Assembly (NCBI GenBank): GCA_963638355.1
Contig: CAVHRT010000062.1
Location: forward strand, 1-10,564
Direction: 5' to 3'
Length of the DNA stretch: 10,564 bases
DNA from: W0P28-013 sp963638355
GTDB lineage: Bacteria > Bacteroidota > Bacteroidia > Bacteroidales > Paludibacteraceae
The notes under the pieces were generated by a model that saw nothing but the letters and a program-made list of their open reading frames with translations, searched no databases and was not told the DNA's origin. Positions 5,759 to 10,564 of the stretch are shown one piece after another. Made by a program: the position numbers and the translations under genes. Position 1 is the stretch's first letter, and each line of letters starts with the position of its first letter.

Positions 5759-5767
5759 GTAAAATCC

Positions 5768-5787
5768 GAGTGGTAAATCACTCTTTT
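5768..5787. terminator. Weak hairpin overlapping the thioredoxin stop codon
   Basis: GAGTGG (5768-5773) and TCACTC (5778-5783) form a 6-base stem including one G-T pair around TAAA, followed on the plus strand by TTTTGCTTTT. It overlaps the thioredoxin stop codon (5778-5780) and could act as a weak terminator in either direction. Confidence 0.35.
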
Positions 5788-6245
5788 GCTTTTACTTGTG
5801 CGGGAGTCTCCTCTCTGGCTGGAGTCGTTTTCGGAAGAAGAATTTGGTCGATCCAAATGCGCAGTTGCTCCTTGGGTTGCAGACCGAGGGCTATTTGTGG
5901 CGCACCCTCTTTGGGGCAGAAAACGATGGTTGGGTAACTGCGCACACGAAACAGCGCAGCCAATTCGCGCTCTTGCTCAGCATCGACTTTGTAGACCACA
6001 ATCTGCCCACCATATTCGGTCGAAAGCTCTTCGAGAATGGGCGCCAGTCGCTTGCACGGCCCGCACCAAGTGGCGTAAAAATCGATGATGCACGGCTTCG
6101 CGCCAAGATATTTCCATTCGGTGCTAGTCTCGTAGTTGAATACTTTTTTCAAGAAATCGGCTTTGGTGATGTGTTGTGTTTGTGCGAACATTGCGCCGCT
6201 CAGCGCCACCAACGCTGCCTGCAGAATTATCTTTTTCAGTTTCAT
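5778..6245 (-). CDS. Secreted thioredoxin-family protein
   Basis: The 155-residue protein starts with MKLKKIILQAALVALSGAMFAQ, a signal peptide probably cut after Ala21, so it works in the periplasm. The thioredoxin fold carries the active site ATWCGPCK with Cys61 and Cys64, the preceding strand CIIDFY, and the cis-proline motif RSYPTIVF (Pro105). Role: thiol-disulfide exchange with periplasmic proteins; partners are unknown. The stretch from Thr141 is a short polar tail (TPAREETPAQVKAKE) beyond the usual domain end. A TTG 27 bases further upstream (6272) is in frame, but it lies inside the -7 box (6270-6277) and upstream of the likely transcription start, so ATG 6243-6245 is chosen; this start also gives a well-formed signal peptide. 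The gene converges on the PafA-like gene and diverges from thrS. Confidence 0.92.
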   Translation of the reverse strand: MKLKKIILQAALVALSGAMFAQTQHITKADFLKKVFNYETSTEWKYLGAKPCIIDFYATWCGPCKRLAPILEELSTEYGGQIVVYKVDAEQERELAALFRVRSYPTIVFCPKEGAPQIALGLQPKEQLRIWIDQILLPKTTPAREETPAQVKAKE

Positions 6246-6269
6246 CGTTTCCCCAATTTTTTTCCGCTG

Positions 6270-6277
6270 CAAAGTTA
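6270..6277 (-). promoter_or_regulatory. -7 box of the thioredoxin gene
   Basis: On the minus strand this reads TAACTTTG, continuing into CAGCGGAAAAA. Transcription would begin near 6261-6264, about 17 bases before the ATG. A clear -33 TTTG is not visible; TTAG lies 22 bases upstream. The 15 bases TTTGCAGCGGAAAAA are also present at the promoter near 10550. Confidence 0.72.
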
Positions 6278-6360
6278 CAAAATAAGTTTGAGTGTGAGCC
6301 TAATGGGGTAGCCGCGCAGAAATTTTAGAAATTCCCTGCCTATTTTCAAAAAAAAATTGC

Positions 6361-6368
6361 TACCTTTG
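6361..6368 (+). promoter_or_regulatory. -7 box of thrS
   Basis: TACCTTTG continues into CAG, giving a leader of roughly 30 bases. I see no convincing -33 element at the expected distance. The leader is too short for the tRNA-like operator that regulates thrS in E. coli, or for a T-box. Confidence 0.75.
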
Positions 6369-6406
6369 CAGTTTGGAAATAAATCAACAAAAAAGGAATA
6401 TTTAAG

Positions 6407-8347
6407 ATGAAAATTACTTTTCCTGATGGCTCTGTGCGCGAGTACGAAAATGGCGTTACCGCGCTACAAATAGCCGAAAGCATCAGTCCACGCTTGGCGG
6501 CCGAAGTGCTGGCTGCCACGGTGAATGGCGAAGTGCGCGACCTTACGCGCCCAATCAACGAAGATAGCACGCTGCGTCTGCACAAATGGGACGACGACGA
6601 GGCAAAACATACCTTCTGGCACACCTCGGCACACCTGCTGGCCGAAGCCCTCACCGAACTCTATCCTGGCACAAAATTCGGCATCGGACCCGCCATCGAA
6701 AATGGTTTTTACTACGATATTGAACCGCCCAAAGGCGAAATCATAAAAGAGACCGATCTCGATAAAATTGAGAAAAAAATGGCGGAACTGGCAGCCAAAA
6801 AAGAGGCTGTCGTTCGCGAAGATATCAGCAAAGCTGAGGCACTGAAAATGTTCGAGGCGAAAGGCGAAAATTACAAAGTTGAGTTGATTTCGGAACTCGA
6901 AGATGGCACCATCACGCTCTACCGCCAAGGCTCGTTTGTTGATCTGTGCCGCGGTCCGCACTTGCCAAATACGGGCGAAATCAAGGCTATCAAACTGTTG
7001 AGCGTGGCTGGCGCATATTGGCGCGGCGATGAACATCGTCAGCAGTTGACGCGCATCTACGGCATCACTTTCCCAAAGAAAAAGATGCTCGACGAATATC
7101 TGACCTTGCTCGAAGAGGCCAAAAAACGCGATCACCGCAAAATTGGCAAAGAGATGGAACTGTTCGCCTTCTCCGACATGGTGGGCAAAGGTCTGCCATT
7201 GTGGTTGCCAAAAGGCACGGCGCTGCGTCTGCGTCTGCAAGATTTCCTGCGCGCCATTCAAAAACGTTACGGCTATCAGGAGGTGATGACGCCTCACATC
7301 GGTGCAAAACAACTCTACGTAACCTCGGGTCACTGGGATCACTACGGAAAAGACAGTTTCCAGCCAATCACCACACCTGAAGAGGGCGAAGTTTACATGC
7401 TGAAACCGATGAACTGCCCTCATCACTGCATGATTTTCAAAAATTCGCCACGCTCGTACAAAGATCTGCCGCTGCGTGTGGCCGAATTTGGCACCGTCTA
7501 TCGCTACGAACAGAGCGGCGAACTGCACGGCTTGACGCGTGTGCGCTCGTTCACGCAAGATGATGCACATATTTTCTGCCGTCCCGACCAAGTGAAGGAC
7601 GAATTCCTGCGCGTGATGGACATCATCGCCATCATTTTCAAGGCGTTGGATTTCCAGAATTTCGAAGCACAAATCTCGCTGCGCGATCCTAACGATCACG
7701 AAAAATATGTCGGAAGCGACGAGGTTTGGGAAAAAGCCGAACGCTCCATTGTGGAGGCTTGCGAAGAGAAGGGTTTGAAAGCCAAAGTGGAATATGGCGA
7801 AGCGGCTTTCTATGGCCCAAAACTCGACTTTATGGTGAAAGATGCTATCGGTCGTCGCTGGCAACTCGGCACCATTCAGGTCGATTACAACCTGCCAGAG
7901 CGTTTCGAGTTGGAATACACGGGCGAGGACAATCAAAAACACCGTCCTGTGATGATTCACCGCGCGCCATTTGGCTCGATGGAGCGTTTTGTGGCTGTGC
8001 TTATCGAGCATACGGGCGGTAAATTCCCATTGTGGCTCACACCCGACCAAGCCGTGGTGCTACCAATCAGCGAAAAATTCAACGATTATGCCGAAAAAGT
8101 GGCGGAACAACTCAATTTGCAAGATGTGCGCACCATTGGTGACTATCGCAACGAGAAAATCGGGCGCAAAATCCGCGATAACGAGCTGAAACGCATTCCT
8201 TATCTGCTGATTGTTGGCGAAAAAGAGGTTGCCGATGGCACCATTTCGGTACGCCGCCAAGGCGAAGGCGACAAAGGCGCAATGACGCCCGAAGCATTTG
8301 CCCAAATGGTCAATGCCGAAGTGAAAGCGCAAATGAACGCCTATTAA
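6407..8347 (+). CDS. thrS: Threonyl-tRNA synthetase
   Basis: This 646-residue class II synthetase joins threonine to tRNA-Thr in the cytoplasm. Domain order is complete: TGS (about 1-62), the editing domain with HTSAH (His72, His76) and DLCRGPH (Cys181, His185) that hydrolyses Ser-tRNA, the catalytic core (about 245-540), and the anticodon-binding domain (about 545-640). The zinc ligands that select threonine are present: Cys337 in MNCPHH, His388 in DDAHIF and His518 in MIHRAP. Motif 2 is RVAEFGTVYRYE (357-368), and motif 3 runs through HRAPFGSMERF (518-528). Length is standard (E. coli 642). Unusually for this window, an AAAAGGA Shine-Dalgarno-like sequence lies nine bases before the ATG. 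In Bacteroides and E. coli, infC-rpmI-rplT usually follows thrS; here transketolase follows instead. Confidence 0.97.
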   Translation: MKITFPDGSVREYENGVTALQIAESISPRLAAEVLAATVNGEVRDLTRPINEDSTLRLHKWDDDEAKHTFWHTSAHLLAEALTELYPGTKFGIGPAIENGFYYDIEPPKGEIIKETDLDKIEKKMAELAAKKEAVVREDISKAEALKMFEAKGENYKVELISELEDGTITLYRQGSFVDLCRGPHLPNTGEIKAIKLLSVAGAYWRGDEHRQQLTRIYGITFPKKKMLDEYLTLLEEAKKRDHRKIGKEMELFAFSDMVGKGLPLWLPKGTALRLRLQDFLRAIQKRYGYQEVMTPHIGAKQLYVTSGHWDHYGKDSFQPITTPEEGEVYMLKPMNCPHHCMIFKNSPRSYKDLPLRVAEFGTVYRYEQSGELHGLTRVRSFTQDDAHIFCRPDQVKDEFLRVMDIIAIIFKALDFQNFEAQISLRDPNDHEKYVGSDEVWEKAERSIVEACEEKGLKAKVEYGEAAFYGPKLDFMVKDAIGRRWQLGTIQVDYNLPERFELEYTGEDNQKHRPVMIHRAPFGSMERFVAVLIEHTGGKFPLWLTPDQAVVLPISEKFNDYAEKVAEQLNLQDVRTIGDYRNEKIGRKIRDNELKRIPYLLIVGEKEVADGTISVRRQGEGDKGAMTPEAFAQMVNAEVKAQMNAY

Positions 8348-8350
8348 AAG

Positions 8351-8378
8351 GGTTAGAGTTGAGAGGTTAGAGTTGAGA
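8351..8378 (+). repeat. Heptamer tandem array, GGTTAGA/GTTGAGA family
   Basis: Four phased 7-base units alternate GGTTAGA and GTTGAGA twice, so the exact repeat unit is 14 bases; GGATTGC follows. It begins three bases after the thrS stop codon. Confidence 0.83.
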
Positions 8379-8390
8379 GGATTGCTGAAC

Positions 8391-8438
8391 AACTTGAAAC
8401 CTGAAACTTGCAACCTGAAACAAATTATTGAAATCTGA
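8391..8438 (+). repeat. Heptamer tandem array, AACCTGA/AACTTGA family
   Basis: Four phased units (AACTTGA, AACCTGA, AACTTGC, AACCTGA) cover 8391-8418. Decayed copies follow: AACAAAT, a 6-base TATTGA, then AATCTGA ending at 8438, 13 bases before the transketolase start. With the preceding array it fills almost the whole thrS-tkt spacer. Confidence 0.78.
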
Positions 8439-8451
8439 AATTTAATACACT

Positions 8452-10455
8452 ATGAACACTGTAGAACAAATGAATCGTGCGGCGAACAACATTCGTGTGC
8501 TGGCTGCTTCGATGGTCGAAAAGGCCAATTCTGGTCACCCCGGTGGCGCCATGGGCGGTGCCGATTTTATCAATGTGCTCTATTCCGAATTTTTGGAATA
8601 CGATCCGCAAAATCCGCGTTGGGAAGGGCGCGACCGCTTCTTCCTCGATCCTGGTCACATGGCTCCGATGCTCTATTCGGTGCTGGCTTGCACGGGCAAA
8701 TTCACCCTCGACGAGCTGCAACAATTGCGTCAATGGGGCAGTGTAACGCCTGGTCACCCCGAGGTTGATGTGGAGCGCGGCATCGAGAACACTTCTGGCC
8801 CGCTCGGACAAGGTCATGCCTTTGCCGTAGGTGCTGCCATCGCTGCTAAATTTTTGAAAGCAAAATTTGGCGATGTGATGAATCAAACCATCTACGCCTA
8901 CATTTCCGATGGCGGCGTGCAGGAGGAGATTTCGCAGGGCGCAGGACGCTTGGCCGGCAATCTTGGTCTGGACAACCTTATCATGTTCTACGATTCGAAC
9001 GACATTCAGCTGTCGACCGAAACGGCTGCCGTTACTTGCGAAGATACCGCTAAAAAATACGAGGCTTGGGGTTGGCGCGTCATCAAAATTGATGGTCACG
9101 ATGTGAAAGCCATTCGCCAAGCACTCATCGCTGCCAAAGCCGAAAAAGAACGCCCAACGCTTATCTTGGGTCACACCATCATGGGCAAAGGCGCGTTGAA
9201 AGCCGATGGCTCGAGCTTCGAACACAACTGCGCTACACACGGCGCTCCGCTCGGTGGCGAGGCCTACCGCAACACGGTGAAAGCCCTTGGTGGCGATCCC
9301 GACAATGCGTTCCAATTCTTTGCCGAGACGAAAGAGATTTACGCTCGTCGCGAAGCTGAATTGAAAGAGATTGTTGCTAAAAAATTGGCTGCCAAAGCCG
9401 AATGGGCAAAGAAAAATCCTGAATTGGCCGAGAAAATGAAACGTTTCTTCAGCGGCAAAGCACCAAAAATCGACTGGAACAAGGTGGAACAGAAACCCAA
9501 CAGTGCCACGCGTGCTGCCTCGGCTGCTGTGCTGTCGCAATTGGCTCAACAGGTCGAGAATATGGTAGTTTCGAGTGCCGACTTGTCGAATTCTGATAAG
9601 ACCGATGGATTCTTGAAACAGACTCACGCCATGACGCGCGGTGACTTTAGCGGCGCATTCCTCCAAGCTGGCGTGGCAGAACTCACCATGGCTTGCGTTT
9701 GCCTTGGCATGGCGTTGCACGGCGGCGTCATTCCTGCTTGCGCCACATTCTTCGTCTTCTCCGACTATATGAAACCTGCTGTGCGCATGGCCGCACTGAT
9801 GGAACTTCCGGTGAAATTCATCTGGTCGCACGATGCGTTCCGCGTGGGCGAAGATGGACCAACGCACGAGCCTGTGGAGCAAGAGGCGCAAATCCGTTTG
9901 ATGGAGAAACTGAAAAACCATCACGGCAGAAATTCGATGCTCGTTTTGCGCCCAGCCGACGCCAAAGAGTGCACCGAATGTTATCGTTTGATGATGGAGA
10001 ACACGCTCACACCGTCGGCCATCATTTTGAGCCGTCAAAACATCAACGACCTACCAACCGACCAGCGCGATGCTGCTCATGGCGCATACATCGTGAACAG
10101 CGACGAAAATCCTGATGTCATTCTTTTGGCTTCGGGTAGCGAGGTTTCGACGCTTTGCGAGGCTGCCACCATTTTGCGTGGCGAAGGCAAACGCGTGCGC
10201 GTTGTCTCAGTTCCGAGCGAAGGCCTGTTCCGTTCGCAATCGGCTGATTATCAGGAGAAAATCTTGCCTCGTGGTGTCAAGAAATTCGGTCTGACTGCAG
10301 GTCTGCCTGTCAATCTCGAAGGACTTGTTGGAGCCGATGGCATGGTGTATGGTTTGGAGTCGTTTGGCTTCTCAGCGCCCTACAAAGTGCTCGACGAAAA
10401 GCTCGGTTTCACGCCTGTGCAAGTGGCAGATCACATTCGCAAATTTTTGGCATAA
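8452..10455 (+). CDS. tkt: Transketolase (Bacteroidetes-type)
   Basis: This thiamine-diphosphate enzyme transfers two-carbon ketol units between sugar phosphates in the non-oxidative pentose phosphate pathway. The 667 residues match the family length. Visible motifs are SGHPGG (His29), DPGHM (His69), TPGHPE (His102), SGPLGQGHA (115-123), the Mg/ThDP segment SDGGVQEEIS (152-161) through SNDIQLS with Asn183, THGAPLG (His263), VAELTM with the expected catalytic Glu410, ALHGG (421-425), SHDAFRVGEDGPTHEPVEQ (459-477) and ILSRQN with Arg528. The ThDP motif is SDG rather than GDG, and the E. coli REFGM around the catalytic Glu reads AELTM, a clade-level variant rather than damage. No TAnnTTTG box precedes it, so it is probably co-transcribed with thrS. 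It has no Shine-Dalgarno sequence. Confidence 0.95.
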   Translation: MNTVEQMNRAANNIRVLAASMVEKANSGHPGGAMGGADFINVLYSEFLEYDPQNPRWEGRDRFFLDPGHMAPMLYSVLACTGKFTLDELQQLRQWGSVTPGHPEVDVERGIENTSGPLGQGHAFAVGAAIAAKFLKAKFGDVMNQTIYAYISDGGVQEEISQGAGRLAGNLGLDNLIMFYDSNDIQLSTETAAVTCEDTAKKYEAWGWRVIKIDGHDVKAIRQALIAAKAEKERPTLILGHTIMGKGALKADGSSFEHNCATHGAPLGGEAYRNTVKALGGDPDNAFQFFAETKEIYARREAELKEIVAKKLAAKAEWAKKNPELAEKMKRFFSGKAPKIDWNKVEQKPNSATRAASAAVLSQLAQQVENMVVSSADLSNSDKTDGFLKQTHAMTRGDFSGAFLQAGVAELTMACVCLGMALHGGVIPACATFFVFSDYMKPAVRMAALMELPVKFIWSHDAFRVGEDGPTHEPVEQEAQIRLMEKLKNHHGRNSMLVLRPADAKECTECYRLMMENTLTPSAIILSRQNINDLPTDQRDAAHGAYIVNSDENPDVILLASGSEVSTLCEAATILRGEGKRVRVVSVPSEGLFRSQSADYQEKILPRGVKKFGLTAGLPVNLEGLVGADGMVYGLESFGFSAPYKVLDEKLGFTPVQVADHIRKFLA

Positions 10456-10479
10456 TCGCGCCAAAATAGTATAGAAACG

Positions 10480-10516
10480 CAGCGGCTCGCAATCACTTGC
10501 GGGCTGCTGTTATTGT
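10480..10516 (+). terminator. Rho-independent terminator after tkt
   Basis: CAGCGGCTCGCAA (10480-10492) pairs with TTGCGGGCTGCTG (10497-10509) over a TCAC loop, giving 13 pairs including two G-T pairs, followed by TTATTGT. It lies 24 bases after the tkt stop codon. Confidence 0.8.
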
Positions 10517-10524
10517 CTGGGAGG

Positions 10525-10553
10525 TTGGTAGTCGAAAAAAATCGCTATCTTTG
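10525..10553 (+). promoter_or_regulatory. Promoter for a gene beyond the right edge
   Basis: The -7 box TATCTTTG (10546-10553) continues into CAGCGGAAAAA at the window end. TTGG (10525-10528) is a possible -33 element 17 bases upstream. Together with the terminator before it, this marks a new transcription unit starting just outside the window. Confidence 0.7.
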
Positions 10554-10564
10554 CAGCGGAAAAA

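Noticed and set aside
6246..6272. A longer thioredoxin with a TTG start at 6272
   Set aside because: That codon lies within the -7 promoter box and upstream of the likely transcription start. ATG 6245 gives a normal signal peptide.
5796..6311. A 171-codon plus-strand frame across the thioredoxin gene
   Set aside because: The minus strand encodes a clear signal peptide and WCGPC thioredoxin. The plus-strand reading has no family features.
6369..6406. An attenuator, T-box or tRNA-like operator in the thrS leader
   Set aside because: The leader is only about 30 bases and shows no hairpin or specifier-like structure.
6464..8050. A 528-codon antisense open frame across thrS
   Set aside because: Its codons are exactly in register with those of thrS. 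It stays open because the sense gene hardly uses TTA, CTA or TCA codons. The product has no recognisable motifs.
8425..10038. A 537-codon antisense open frame across tkt
   Set aside because: It has the same register relation and cause as the thrS antisense frame. The sense strand encodes a full-length transketolase.
1..10564. A new defence or mobile-element gene system
   Set aside because: All long frames belong to housekeeping families. I saw no toxin-antitoxin, phage, transposase or retron features. The unusual signals are the repeats and the pseudoenzyme.

Overview
The window looks like a chromosomal housekeeping segment from a member of the Bacteroidota, most likely Bacteroidales. The main reason is the promoter type: TAnnTTTG -7 boxes, nearly all reading on into TTTGCAG, lie just upstream of the genes, and Shine-Dalgarno sequences are mostly absent. 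The gene set agrees: a PafA-like exported protein, a pseudouridine synthase with a long R/G/N/E-rich N-terminal tail, and a transketolase with the divergent SDGG...EEIS cofactor motif that I associate with Bacteroides relatives. Genus cannot be told from the sequence alone. I saw no phage, transposase, CRISPR, tRNA or rRNA sequence.

Layout. On the minus strand at the left are the N-terminal part of a Rossmann/DUF2520 protein (1-401, running off the window) and, overlapping it by 4 bases, a nitroreductase-family flavoprotein (398-922). A 314-base divergent intergenic region follows, with palindromes, short repeats and two facing-away promoters. The plus strand then carries an RsuA/RluB-type pseudouridine synthase (1237-2496) closed by a strong terminator, peptidase T (2700-3911) with a textbook Bacteroidetes promoter, and an exported PafA-type alkaline-phosphatase-fold protein (4016-5593). 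A secreted thioredoxin (5778-6245) converges on it from the minus strand. Threonyl-tRNA synthetase (6407-8347) diverges from the thioredoxin and is followed by transketolase (8452-10455), a terminator, and a promoter for a gene beyond the right edge.

Function. These are mostly independent housekeeping roles: rRNA modification and tRNA charging (translation), tripeptide hydrolysis, the non-oxidative pentose phosphate pathway, periplasmic thiol chemistry and flavin redox chemistry. There is no accessory gene cassette. thrS and tkt probably share a transcript, as may pepT and the PafA-like gene, because neither spacer shows a recognisable promoter or terminator.

The most unusual signals lie outside the ordinary annotation. 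First, nearly every spacer carries degenerate tandem repeats with a period of about 7 bases (8 in one case). Unit sequences differ between spacers, but one family recurs after two unrelated genes, and one array runs into the start codon of the PafA-like gene. Second, the PafA-like protein keeps the fold signatures but appears to have lost almost every zinc ligand and catalytic residue, so it is probably a pseudoenzyme.
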